Positions 24,765-33,378 of a stretch of 52,808 nucleotides of DNA are shown piece by piece. Numbering within the stretch: the stretch's first letter is position 1; each line of letters opens with the position of its first letter. The DNA lies in NCBI GenBank assembly GCA_049972525.1, contig JBMFKI010000010.1:1-52808 (forward strand), read 5' to 3'. A program made the position numbers and the translations under genes. The stretch is from JAVZLQ01 sp049972525 (lineage in GTDB: Archaea > Thermoproteota > Bathyarchaeia > Bathyarchaeales > Bathycorpusculaceae). A model generated the notes under the pieces. The model ran no database searches. It had not been told where the DNA came from and saw nothing but the letters and a program-made list of their open reading frames with translations.

Positions 24765-25964
24765 TTGATTAAGCGTCATCCAACGAAATATTTAGGTGAA
24801 GAGTATCAGCGTTTGGTCCGCGAAAACCTAAACTGGGAGCTTAAGGTTTTAGAGAGTGCAAGTGAACCCATTTGCATCGTTAATGGTAAAGAGGTTTTGA
24901 TGCTCTGTGCAAACAACTATCTGAATTTGGCTACCCATCCGAAAGTTGTTGAAGCGATGATAGAAGCGACAAGAAAATATGGCGCTGGGGCTGGCAGTGA
25001 CCGCTCGATTTCGGGAAACATGGTGCTTCATGAGGAGCTTGACCGCAGACTGGCAAAATTCAAAAACGCGCCAGCGTCATTAACATTTCAAACTGGTTTT
25101 ATGGCTAATGAAGGAGTTGTGCCGCAACTTGCCGATAAAGGAGACCTTTTCGTTTCAGACGAACTAAACCACGGTTCAATAATTGACGGTGTGCGCTTAA
25201 GCCGAGCTGACAGGGCAATTTACAAGCATAAGGATGTTGAAGATTTGGCGCGTGTTATGGATGAAGCTGAGAAACACGACCCGCCATACAACCACATTTG
25301 GATATTAACCGACGGTGTCTTCAGCATGGATGGCGACACTGCACCTCTGCCAGAAATAGCTAAAATTGCGAAAGAGCATGGTGCTGGTGTTTATGTTGAT
25401 GATGCCCATGGAGAAGGCGTATTAGGCGAAGGTGGAAGAGGAATCGTCAACCATTACAAGCTTACAAGGGATGAAGTGCATGTTGAGATGGGAACATTCT
25501 CGAAAGCTTTCGGCGTGATAGGTGGGCACATCACTGGCAGCGAAGACCTAAGAAATTTTGCTTACAACAAGGCTAGAAGCTGGCTTTTAAGCGGCGCTGT
25601 TCCACCTGGAGTTGCCGCAGCATGTATTGCAGCCATAGACGTTTTAGAAACGGAGCCGCAGCACGTTAGGAGAGTTTGGGAAAACCGCAATCATCTGCTT
25701 GATGGTTTGCAGGATGCTGGTTTTGACACTGGGAACACGGAAACGCCGATAATTCCAGTTATGTGTGGAAAAAGCAAGGCTGCAAAGGATTTAGCTGATT
25801 ATCTTTGGTCAAAGGGAATATTCGTTTTACCAATATTCTATCCTATGGTTGCGAGGGACAAAGCAAGAATAAGGGTTCAAGTTTGCACAAAACACACAAG
25901 AGAACAACTCGACAGAGCCATAGATGTCTTCAAGGAAGGAGGAAAAAAGCTAGGAATAATCTAA
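24765..25964 (+). CDS. kbl: Glycine C-acetyltransferase (2-amino-3-ketobutyrate CoA ligase)
   Basis: A 399-residue alpha-oxoamine synthase with PLP. Segments LCANNYLNLATHP, YGAGAGSDRSISGN, DDAHGEGVLGEGGRGI, and the PLP lysine in MGTFSKAFGVIGG (near residue 248) are diagnostic. It cleaves 2-amino-3-oxobutyrate with CoA to glycine and acetyl-CoA. It starts with TTG 24765 with a perfect GGTGAT six bases upstream. Placed after tdh, it completes threonine degradation. Confidence 0.94.
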   Translation: MIKRHPTKYLGEEYQRLVRENLNWELKVLESASEPICIVNGKEVLMLCANNYLNLATHPKVVEAMIEATRKYGAGAGSDRSISGNMVLHEELDRRLAKFKNAPASLTFQTGFMANEGVVPQLADKGDLFVSDELNHGSIIDGVRLSRADRAIYKHKDVEDLARVMDEAEKHDPPYNHIWILTDGVFSMDGDTAPLPEIAKIAKEHGAGVYVDDAHGEGVLGEGGRGIVNHYKLTRDEVHVEMGTFSKAFGVIGGHITGSEDLRNFAYNKARSWLLSGAVPPGVAAACIAAIDVLETEPQHVRRVWENRNHLLDGLQDAGFDTGNTETPIIPVMCGKSKAAKDLADYLWSKGIFVLPIFYPMVARDKARIRVQVCTKHTREQLDRAIDVFKEGGKKLGII

Positions 25965-26004
25965 AACGTTAAAGCTTCCCTCTTATTTTACATCGTAGAT
26001 AACA

Positions 26005-26613
26005 ATGGACATAGCTCTGAAAAAACAGCAGTTACGCGAGAAAATATGGAGCGAAATGGAACGGTTGGGAATAGCGGCATTTCCAAAGCCTTGCCGAGGT
26101 AGAATTCCAAATTTTGTCGGGGCATCCGATGCGGCGGAAAGACTGCGTCAACTAGAGGAATGGAAAAAAGCAAAAGTTGTATTCGCTAATCCAGACTCGC
26201 CACAGCAGAATGTAAGGGAAAACGCATTGATAGACGGGAAAATCGTCATAATGGCTTCCCCGCGGCTTAAAAAGGGCTTCATTCTAATTGACCCAGCAAA
26301 TGTAAGGGGCAAGGAGCGTTTAGCCTCAACCATTAAGGGCGCATTTAAATTTGGGGTGGAGACACAATCTTTCCCCAAGCCAGACTTGATAGTTGAGGGT
26401 TCCGTGGCTGTTGATATGTTGGGGCATAGGCTTGGTAAGGGGCATGGTTATGGCGATGTGGAAATAGGCATTTTAAGAAAGATGTTCGGCGAAATTCCAA
26501 TAGTGACAACAGTGCATGATGTGCAAGTTGTTGAAGAGGTTCCATTTGAGCAAAAAGACGAAAAAGTTTCAATAATCGTTACGCCTACAAGAGTTATTCG
26601 CGTGAGACTTTAG
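26005..26613 (+). CDS. 5-formyltetrahydrofolate cyclo-ligase family protein
   Basis: A 202-residue MTHFS-family protein. The basic N-terminal KQQLREKIWSEME helix, the NVRENALIDGK segment and the GKGHGYGDVEIG loop (near 145-156) correspond to the ATP and substrate sites of this fold. It would convert 5-formyl-THF to methenyl-THF with ATP; archaeal homologues may use another pterin. Position after tdh-kbl fits one-carbon handling of glycine. Convergent with the second AOR, eight bases apart. Confidence 0.85.
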   Translation: MDIALKKQQLREKIWSEMERLGIAAFPKPCRGRIPNFVGASDAAERLRQLEEWKKAKVVFANPDSPQQNVRENALIDGKIVIMASPRLKKGFILIDPANVRGKERLASTIKGAFKFGVETQSFPKPDLIVEGSVAVDMLGHRLGKGHGYGDVEIGILRKMFGEIPIVTTVHDVQVVEEVPFEQKDEKVSIIVTPTRVIRVRL

Positions 26614-26621
26614 GGTTTTTA

Positions 26622-28490
26622 TCAGCGCAGTTTCTCCAAAGCTTTGTCAACATCATTTAGCCCGAGTTTTTTGAGAACTTCCGTTTTCGGGATTCCGTTC
26701 TCATCCCAGCCAACAGCTTCATAATATCTTGCAATTTCGTTTTCAACCTCTGTTTTGCTGATTGTTTTTCCTTTGTATGGTCCAGATGGTAGCGGTTCAT
26801 AGAACCTTGGCGGATTTGAATCGTGGATTTTTGGTTTCCATTTTAAGTCTGGTCCGCCAAGTAGTAACAGTGCCCTTTGCAGTTGAAGTATTCGTAAGGC
26901 TTTTGTGTTAACCCATTCTTCCGGTGTTAGCTCTATGCCAGTGACTGCTTTATAAAATTCAAATTTTAAGTTACGTGGGACTCCGAAAATGTTAAAGTAG
27001 CAGTATACTGCCGAATCGTTAAACGTCATTACGAGTTCGCTTCTGAAATCGTCTAGTGGGAGACAAGCGGTTGATGTGTGGTCTCCACCTTGAACTGAAC
27101 ATGCGTAAGAGTAGCTTTCGGGATAATCTTTCCCGCTTCGGATTCCATGAGCGCCTATCCCGATGCCCTTGCTCTGCACAGCATACTGCAAAACGTCTAC
27201 ACCCTTCATCTTGCTAATCTTCAAGGCTGCACGATAGGTTCCTTCCGCCAGCAAATCACCTATGCCATCTCTGAAGGCAATTTTTTTGGCTAAAGTTGCA
27301 AAGGCTTCGGCATTACCCCATTTAAGCTCTAAGCCGTCCAAATCGTCCTTCGTTAGAATGCTCCTCTGGAAAAGTTCAGCGGCGAATCCCATAACGTTTC
27401 CAGTTTGAATTCCGCATAGCCCCAAGTCATCAATAAGCGAAGCTAAAAAGACGTTTTCTTCAGGCGTGAAAATGCCCAGATTTGTACCCAGATAAGCTTG
27501 CAGCTCGTAATCTGGATTATCAGTAATTGCACCCGTAAACTTTCCAGTTTTAACAACAGCGACTTTCAAACATGTTGTGGGACAGCCAAAATCACCCCAG
27601 TATGGCTTAACCCAAACTCTGCTTTCAAACTGGTCAACGCCGAAGCCTTTTTCGTCATGCCACTCCTCCTGCCAATTGCGGATAGGCTCAGAACTTGTTT
27701 TCGCGCCAACCTCGTATCCCGCTGAACCAGTTCCCCAGCGCCTCCAAAGCTCACTCCCATAAACATCACTGCATACTACGCTGGTTAGCTCCTTCACCTT
27801 CTCCATGTCTGCAACTTCTGGTAATGGTCCGCTGCCTTTCGCAACTATGGCCTTAAGCTTTTTTGAACCCATAACTGCGCCATAACCGCCATATCCAGCT
27901 GCATGTGTCCACTTGGCTGCAACGACCGCTGTGCGAACCTTGTTCTCTCCGGCCGGTCCAATATAGAGTATTGCAGGTTCTTTCCATTCGCCTTTTTTTG
28001 GAAAACGCTTATTCAAGAGTTCTCGGCATTCCTTCGTTAATATAGTAACCGTTTGTTTTGCGTCCTTACCCCAAACATAGGATGCATCTCTAAGCTCAAC
28101 ATCTCCATCCTTAACAAACAAATATGTGGGCTTTTCCGCTTCTCCAGTTATAATTATGCCATCATAACCCGCGCATTTCAACTCTACACCGAATTCGCCA
28201 GCAACAGTCGAGCCTACAACACCGTTGCTTTGAGGAGACTTGCCAGAAACGCATATTCTTCCACCAGGGAAGAACCCTGTAAGAGGCCCCGTTAGGAACA
28301 GCAGAATGTTTTCTGGTCCTAATGGGTTCACAGTCTCCCATTTGTTGCCTAACATGTCCCATAATATTTTTGCTGCCAAACCTCTGCCGCCAATGTAATC
28401 CTTTAAAACTTCGTCTCCGAACCTTTTTTCTTTAAATTCTTCAGTTGAAAGGTTCACTTCCAAAAATTTTCCAGCATAACCAAAAATCAT
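26622..28490 (-). CDS. Aldehyde:ferredoxin oxidoreductase, AorB-like catalytic subunit
   Basis: A 622-residue AOR-family protein with the N-terminal GGRGLAAKILWDML pterin-binding segment and the full three-domain length. In the cluster motif the first Cys of the usual C-x2-C-x3-C is replaced: the sequence reads GDFGCPTTC, giving Asp300, Cys303, Cys307, with the distal Cys at 497. The Asp codon (GAT) is unambiguous in the DNA. It is distinct from the AOR at 18273. It overlaps by four bases a gene for a four-cluster polyferredoxin, like the AorA/AorB pairs of multi-subunit AORs. Substrate unknown. Confidence 0.9.
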   Translation of the reverse strand: MIFGYAGKFLEVNLSTEEFKEKRFGDEVLKDYIGGRGLAAKILWDMLGNKWETVNPLGPENILLFLTGPLTGFFPGGRICVSGKSPQSNGVVGSTVAGEFGVELKCAGYDGIIITGEAEKPTYLFVKDGDVELRDASYVWGKDAKQTVTILTKECRELLNKRFPKKGEWKEPAILYIGPAGENKVRTAVVAAKWTHAAGYGGYGAVMGSKKLKAIVAKGSGPLPEVADMEKVKELTSVVCSDVYGSELWRRWGTGSAGYEVGAKTSSEPIRNWQEEWHDEKGFGVDQFESRVWVKPYWGDFGCPTTCLKVAVVKTGKFTGAITDNPDYELQAYLGTNLGIFTPEENVFLASLIDDLGLCGIQTGNVMGFAAELFQRSILTKDDLDGLELKWGNAEAFATLAKKIAFRDGIGDLLAEGTYRAALKISKMKGVDVLQYAVQSKGIGIGAHGIRSGKDYPESYSYACSVQGGDHTSTACLPLDDFRSELVMTFNDSAVYCYFNIFGVPRNLKFEFYKAVTGIELTPEEWVNTKALRILQLQRALLLLGGPDLKWKPKIHDSNPPRFYEPLPSGPYKGKTISKTEVENEIARYYEAVGWDENGIPKTEVLKKLGLNDVDKALEKLR

Positions 28491-29014
28491 AGGAGTTTCG
28501 CCCCCTCTTCCCCGTAGATTTTAAGGGCTAAATTTCGCGCTATTTCCTCTGGCTTGCGGGCATAAAGCCTATACGCATAGTTTCCTCTTTCAACAATTCG
28601 CAAGACGTTCCATGAGCCTTCTTGGCAAACTTTGACGCATTGGGGGTCCCCATCACATAAATCACAGATTAAAATGTAATCCTCCGCTGGGTGCATGTGC
28701 GGAACCCTTCCAGGACAAGCTTCAATACACTGTCCACAAGCAATACAAGCCTCTTTATCAACCAAAACAGCGCCAGTTTCTTCGCTTACAGACAACGCCT
28801 TTACTGGACAAGCTTGAACACACGGATAATCTTCACATTGTGCGCAGAAGTGTGGAAAATCAGTACCAGGCACAAGCATAAAGACCCTTATTCTGGAGGC
28901 TTCTGGCCATATTCGATTTTCATGAAAAAGTGAACATGCTATTTCGCATTTTCTACATCCACTGCATTTTGAAAGGTCTCTTGCTATCCAGATCAGCTCT
29001 TTTTTGGTTGACAA
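28487..29014 (-). CDS. Four-cluster polyferredoxin subunit (AorA-like)
   Basis: A 175-residue protein with sixteen Cys in four motifs: CSGCRKCEIAC, CAQCEDYPCVQAC, CIACGQCIEAC and CDLCDGDPQCVKVC. That is the layout of the HycB/DmsB-type electron-transfer subunit with four [4Fe-4S] clusters. It is translationally coupled to the following AOR gene (ATGA overlap at 28487-28490), so it most likely carries electrons from the tungsten site. No Tat signal is visible, so it is probably cytoplasmic. The start is TTG 29014. Confidence 0.9.
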   Translation of the reverse strand: MSTKKELIWIARDLSKCSGCRKCEIACSLFHENRIWPEASRIRVFMLVPGTDFPHFCAQCEDYPCVQACPVKALSVSEETGAVLVDKEACIACGQCIEACPGRVPHMHPAEDYILICDLCDGDPQCVKVCQEGSWNVLRIVERGNYAYRLYARKPEEIARNLALKIYGEEGAKLL

Positions 29015-29122
29015 GCCAATTCTCCCTCAAATAGTAGATGTTCCATTTTAAGCGTTTTGGAAATATGGTAACATCTTTAAATGCTGATTTTTATAACTTT
29101 TGTTAACGATGAGGTCGTGCAA

Positions 29123-29839
29123 TTGGCTACCTTGTATGAACTTCTGGGAATTTTAGTCGCATCATTCATTTTGAATATTATACCATTCACAGGACCGTCC
29201 AACATGTTGATTGCCGCGCACGCCGCCTTACTTGTGAACGCTGACCCGTTCACGATAGGCCTTCTCGTTGCTTTAGGTTCAGCCTCAGCAAAGTCCATTC
29301 ATTACGTTGTAACATTTTTCATTAGCGGCTTTATAGGTGGAGAACGGAGAAAACGCCTTGACGCAGCAGGGTTAAAACTTAAAAACTGGGCCTTTTTAGC
29401 ACTTTTTATCGTGGCATCCTCGCCGCTTCCAGATGAGCCTGTAATCGTACCATTGGGACTTTTGAAGTATAACCCGATCAAGTTTTTTGTGCCATACTTC
29501 ATCGGAAAACTGCTAATAGCCGTAGTTGGAGCTTACCTTGGGAAAGCAGGGCAAAAGTTTCTCGAGCCTTTTATAAGCCAAGAAATTCTAATGGTCGCCT
29601 CAGCGCTTCTTACAATAATAGTAACAATATTGCTGCTGAAAGTTGATATAGGCAAAATTGCGAGTAAAATCATGAAAAGGAAACTTCTAAATAGCCTCAC
29701 CACTTATTTTAACGAGCATCCTGTTCAAAAAAGCTTTTTATGGCTGTGCTTTAAATCCAAAAATTCCATGTCCGAAGAACCTGCAGAATGCGCGCGCAGA
29801 GCCGCGTGTAATAGGCAAGTACGGAGACAAAATTGTTAA
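29123..29839 (+). CDS. VTT/DedA-like integral membrane protein
   Basis: About 238 residues with several hydrophobic segments and the re-entrant signature of VTT (SNARE-associated) proteins: a proline/glycine loop FTGPSNMLIAAHAAL, then ASSPLPDEPVIVPLGLLKYN. VTT proteins include DedA transporters and lipid scramblase-like proteins; the ligand here is unknown. TTG 29123 has GAGGT seven bases upstream and is preferred; further in-frame starts exist at 29117 and 29081. The hydrophilic C-terminal tail (last 35 residues) contains four Cys. Confidence 0.7.
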   Translation: MATLYELLGILVASFILNIIPFTGPSNMLIAAHAALLVNADPFTIGLLVALGSASAKSIHYVVTFFISGFIGGERRKRLDAAGLKLKNWAFLALFIVASSPLPDEPVIVPLGLLKYNPIKFFVPYFIGKLLIAVVGAYLGKAGQKFLEPFISQEILMVASALLTIIVTILLLKVDIGKIASKIMKRKLLNSLTTYFNEHPVQKSFLWLCFKSKNSMSEEPAECARRAACNRQVRRQNC

Positions 29840-30159
29840 CGGATTATAATCCGATTTAAACGTTCTTTTGGTTAGTCATTCATCTGCCTAAACATAGTTT
29901 CGCAGTATGGTAGGAGCAGGGCTTACGGCGACTAGCAGAGCCACATCTCGTTTCCTTACGTTATCCTCTATTGCTGGCGCAGTCCTAAGCCTCACGCTTC
30001 TAGCACTGAGATCCCATTTTTACATTTATTACATCCACACATTCAGAAATGTATGGTAACAGGACTGAAACTGTTTTTAAAGGACAACTAGCACAATAAA
30101 TCATAAAGCAGCTTTAATGACTTTACATAAAGCGTAAGTGAATTAAGACATCAAGCGGT
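29840..30159. other. 320-base intergenic stretch with a GC-richer core
   Basis: Between the VTT gene and endoQ. The core at about 29908-30015 is more GC-rich than its A/T-rich flanks and contains short complementary segments (GGCT/AGCC near 29929-29942; ATCTC 29945-29949 with GAGAT 30008-30012; AAGC/GCTT near 29987-29999) followed by a T-rich run at 30016-30021. A TATA-like ATTTAAAC lies near 29854-29861. It could be a structured small RNA or the leader of endoQ. No known RNA family was recognised. Confidence 0.35.
29907..30059 (+). CDS. Possible 50-residue single-span membrane peptide
   Basis: An ATG-initiated frame of 50 codons occupying the GC-richer core of this intergenic region. Residues 16-43 are largely hydrophobic and could span the membrane once. 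There is no Shine-Dalgarno, and the same bases could be a structured RNA. I list it only because it is the sole short frame here with any membrane-like composition. Confidence 0.15.
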   Translation: MVGAGLTATSRATSRFLTLSSIAGAVLSLTLLALRSHFYIYYIHTFRNVW

Positions 30160-31461
30160 ATGGAATGTCGAAAAATGAGAATTATAGCTGATCTCCACAT
30201 TCATAGCCGATATAGCCGTGCCACAAGCCAGAACATGCGCATTGAGGAAATTGCCAAATTCGCAAAAATCAAGGGTCTAAATATTGTCGGCACGGGAGAT
30301 TTTACACATTCAAAATGGCTAAAAGAACTTCAAGAAACGCTGACTAAAGAATATGATTCTGGCCTGTATAAAGTTACCAAGAATCCAGAGCTGCCAGTAT
30401 ATTTTATGATAACAGCCGAAGTAAGTACGATATTCACGTATGAAGGTGAAATCAAAAAGGTTCATCACGTGATTTTAACGCCAAGCATCGAAACAGCCAT
30501 TCAAATAAATGACAGACTTGCGAAATATGGCAACTTGAATGCTGACGGGCGACCCACGCTAAACATGGATGCGGCGCACCTTGTTGAAGAAGTTATGGAA
30601 ACATCAGATGACAACATGGTTTTTCCTGCGCACGCTTGGACTCCATGGTTTAGCATATTCGGTGCATTCAACGGTTTTAACAGCGTGGAGGAATGCTACC
30701 AGGACATGACAAAGCACATATATGCTTTGGAAACTGGGCTCTCTTCGGATCCACCGATGAACTGGATGCTAAGCAAACTTGACAGATTTGCACTAGTTTC
30801 AAATAGCGATAGTCACAGCTTTTGGCCATGGAGAATAGGCAGAGAAGCCAACGTTTTCGAACTTGAAAAGCCAAGTTATTACGACATTTTGGATGCTATA
30901 CGCGCCAAGGATACCAAGCGTTTCAAGTTTACAATTGAAACAGACCCTGCTTATGGGAAATACCATTGGACTGGACATAGAAACTGCCACGTGTCTTTAG
31001 CTCCGCAAGAAGCCATAAAGCTTGGTAACATTTGCCCAGTATGCCGCAAGAAGCTCACAAAGGGCGTTGAACAACGTGTTGAGGAGCTTGCTGATCGTCC
31101 ATATGGATTCAGACCTAATGGAGCTGTTGACTTCATGCGTTTACTTCCGCTTTCAGAAATCATAGCAACAGTCTTAGGGGTTGACTCTCCATCTGTACAG
31201 CAGGTTTGGGGTATTTACAACAAGCTAATTGGGAAGTTTGGCGATGAGTACAGCGTGCTAATTGATGCGCCAAAGGGCGCACTGAGCGAGGTTGTTGACG
31301 CTAAAATTGCGGAGGCAATTGTTAACGTTAGGGAGGGACATGTGAAAGTTATACCTGGGTATGATGGGGTTTACGGGCGGCTTATAATTTTCAACGAGGC
31401 AACGAAAGAGAAGACTGTTCCTCAAAGGGTTCAACAGTTGAATCTTACCGACTTCATGTAG
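30160..31461 (+). CDS. endoQ: Endonuclease Q (PHP-domain deaminated-DNA repair nuclease)
   Basis: A 433-residue protein of the TIGR00375/EndoQ family. The N-terminal PHP metal site is clear (ADLHIHSRYSRA near 10-21, GTGDFTHSKW near 46, FPAHAWTPWFS and SNSDSHSFWP further on). A zinc-finger-like segment follows (CHVSLAPQEA and CPVCRKKL, about 277-300). EndoQ nicks DNA 5' of uracil, hypoxanthine and xanthine, starting repair of deaminated bases. ATG 30160 and ATG 30175 are both possible starts. No repair partner is adjacent. Confidence 0.88.
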   Translation: MECRKMRIIADLHIHSRYSRATSQNMRIEEIAKFAKIKGLNIVGTGDFTHSKWLKELQETLTKEYDSGLYKVTKNPELPVYFMITAEVSTIFTYEGEIKKVHHVILTPSIETAIQINDRLAKYGNLNADGRPTLNMDAAHLVEEVMETSDDNMVFPAHAWTPWFSIFGAFNGFNSVEECYQDMTKHIYALETGLSSDPPMNWMLSKLDRFALVSNSDSHSFWPWRIGREANVFELEKPSYYDILDAIRAKDTKRFKFTIETDPAYGKYHWTGHRNCHVSLAPQEAIKLGNICPVCRKKLTKGVEQRVEELADRPYGFRPNGAVDFMRLLPLSEIIATVLGVDSPSVQQVWGIYNKLIGKFGDEYSVLIDAPKGALSEVVDAKIAEAIVNVREGHVKVIPGYDGVYGRLIIFNEATKEKTVPQRVQQLNLTDFM

Positions 31462-31516
31462 TGCTTTCTTTGGTCATGTTTTTGATGTATGTGTGTTAAA
31501 CAGTTATACGACAAGA

Positions 31517-31524
31517 TTTATAAA
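31517..31524 (+). promoter_or_regulatory. TATA element; leaderless transcript likely
   Basis: TTTATAAA centred about 23 bases upstream of ATG 31543. Transcription starting about 25 bases downstream would begin at or next to this ATG, which has no Shine-Dalgarno. That is the classic archaeal leaderless arrangement. Confidence 0.55.
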
Positions 31525-31542
31525 GTCGTAATATACACGATA

Positions 31543-31878
31543 ATGTGTGGCTGCAAAATGGAAAACAAAAAAATGAACAAAATCTCAAAAATCGTAGATC
31601 ATGTGCTCAGACAAATCTTCGGCGAAGAGGCTACACTCCTAATATATAAATACTTAGAAACAAACTACAACGTTAAGCAGAATGAAATAGCCGAAAAAAT
31701 CGAAGTTTTCGCAAAGGGTCTTGAAAACTTCCTTAGTTCAGGGGCATATGCTATTGAACGAAAAATTCTAGAGGATATATACTCAAGCTATGGTCTGCTG
31801 CGCAGACTGGAACTTGAAGAAGTGCATGAGGAATATGACTTCGCAAGCCATGTTAAACTTCTTCTGCAAAATGCATGA
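31543..31878 (+). CDS. NitrOD5-like small protein
   Basis: About 111 residues. The body (IVDHVLRQIFGEEATLLIYK, then KQNEIAEKIEVFAKGLENFL and ERKILEDIYSSYGL) matches the NitrOD5 output-like domain common in Thaumarchaeota and relatives. It is all helical and has no catalytic motif. ATG 31543 fits the TATA position for a leaderless message; ATG 31558 is the alternative. NitrOD5 domains have been proposed as signal-output modules; no sensor is adjacent, so function is open. Confidence 0.65.
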   Translation: MCGCKMENKKMNKISKIVDHVLRQIFGEEATLLIYKYLETNYNVKQNEIAEKIEVFAKGLENFLSSGAYAIERKILEDIYSSYGLLRRLELEEVHEEYDFASHVKLLLQNA

Positions 31879-31992
31879 CTCTGCTTTTTAAACCTAATTT
31901 TTGGTTAAGCCAATAAAAGCCGAGTTAATGCAATAACTTTATAACTTGTCTTATGGATAATCCTTCCCTAAACCATATTGGAAGGAAGACGT

Positions 31993-33378
31993 TGCTTGAA
32001 GGATAATTTACTAAAGGTTGTAAATAAAGCTCGAGAACTTGGTGCGGAGTACGCTGAAATTCGCGCCCAGGAGCTTTTTAGGACTATGCTTACAGTTAAA
32101 GAGGAGCGTGTTGAAGCTGCACGGCAGGGAATCGAGAACGGTGCAGCAATAAGGGTTCTTGTTAATGGCGCTTGGGGTTTTGCTTCTGTTGGAAGCTTCG
32201 ACATTAAAAGCTTATACGATGCAGTTTCTTCTGCATGTAAGATGGCTAAAGCCGCAAGCTCTAAATTAAGAAGCCCTATAAAGCTCGCGAAAACAAAGGC
32301 TGTGGAAGACAGAGTTTTGATAGAACCGCGAAAAGACCCATCAAAAATCTCAGTTGAGGACAAAATAAACTTAACATTGGCTATAAACAAGGTGATTTTA
32401 GGTTACCACAAGAGCATTAAAAGCTGTACAATCGATTATCTTGACATGACTGGAAAGAACTACTTCACAAACAATGAAGGCACATCAATCGAACAAGACA
32501 AACTTTATGTTTGGTCAAGAATAACCGCCACAGCAAAAAGTGGCAAAGTTTTTTCCTTCAGCCGAGAAGAAATAGGTTCCACGTCTGGCTACGAAATATT
32601 TGATGTAGAAACTCCAGAAATAGTCGGCGAAAGGGTTGCAAAGCGTGCAGTAGACCAGCTTGAGGCAAAGCCTCCGAAGGGTGGCACTTTTCCAGCAGTT
32701 TTAGGACCAAATGTTGTCGGCGTATTCGTCCACGAAGCTTTTGGGCATCTAGCCGAAGCAGACCTTACTTTGTCAGGCTCAATTTTATTAGGCAAAATTG
32801 GGAAAAAAGTAGCGTCAGACGTTGTCACATTATATGATGATGGAACAATAAAAGGTGCTTTCGGCTCGTTCAAATATGACGATGAAGGAGTTCCAACGCA
32901 AAAAACTCTGCTCATAAATAAGGGCGTTGTGGTTGGTCTCATGCAGAGCCGAGAAACAGCACATAAGTTTAACATGCAGCCCACTGGCAACATGAGAGCT
33001 GAAGACTTTCGATTTGAGCCCATAATTCGCATGCGCAACACGTTCATGGAGCCTAAAGACCATTCATTTGAAGAGCTTATTGAAGACATAAAGTTCGGCT
33101 ATTACCTCAAAAGTTTCAGAGGTGGACAAGCGAATTTGGATGGCACTTTTCAGGTTGGCATTCAAGAGGCATACGAAATCGTTAATGGCGAACTAGGCAA
33201 AGCTGCTCGCAACGCTTCAATAAGTGGCAATACGCTTGAAACTCTTCTAAAAGTTGATGCTGTTGGAAAAGACTTTGAACTTTGGCCTGGCAGATGCGGC
33301 AAAGGCCAGACAGCCTTTGTTTGTGACGGCGGCCCTCACATAAGAGTGAAGGAGGTTCTCGTCGGTGGTAGCGCTTAA
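31993..33378 (+). CDS. tldD: TldD-type metalloprotease subunit
   Basis: A 461-residue TldD. The zinc-binding motif HEAFGH is in VGVFVHEAFGHLAEAD, followed by DVVTLYDDGT, the conserved GNMRAEDFRFEP segment and a C-terminal CGKGQ. TldD forms a heteromeric protease with TldE (PmbA) that trims or unfolds small peptides. TTG 31993 is preferred, with GGAAGG upstream at 31980-31985; TTG 31978 is an alternative. It overlaps tldE by 14 bases. Confidence 0.93.
   Translation, partial: CLKDNLLKVVNKARELGAEYAEIRAQELFRTMLTVKEERVEAARQGIENGAAIRVLVNGAWGFASVGSFDIKSLYDAVSSACKMAKAASSKLRSPIKLAKTKAVEDRVLIEPRKDPSKISVEDKINLTLAINKVILGYHKSIKSCTIDYLDMTGKNYFTNNEGTSIEQDKLYVWSRITATAKSGKVFSFSREEIGSTSGYEIFDVETPEIVGERVAKRAVDQLEAKPPKGGTFPAVLGPNVVGVFVHEAFGHLAEADLTLSGSILLGKIGKKVASDVVTLYDDGTIKGAFGSFKYDDEGVPTQKTLLINKGVVVGLMQSRETAHKFNMQPTGNMRAEDFRFEPIIRMRNTFMEPKDHSFEELIEDIKFGYYLKSFRGGQANLDGTFQVGIQEAYEIVNGELGKAARNASISGNTLETLLKVDAVGKDFELWPGRCGKGQTAFVCDGGPHIRVKEVLVGGSA

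Noticed and set aside
31968..32390. A 140-codon minus-strand frame opposite tldD
   Set aside because: Antisense shadow of a conserved gene with no recognisable domain or promoter.
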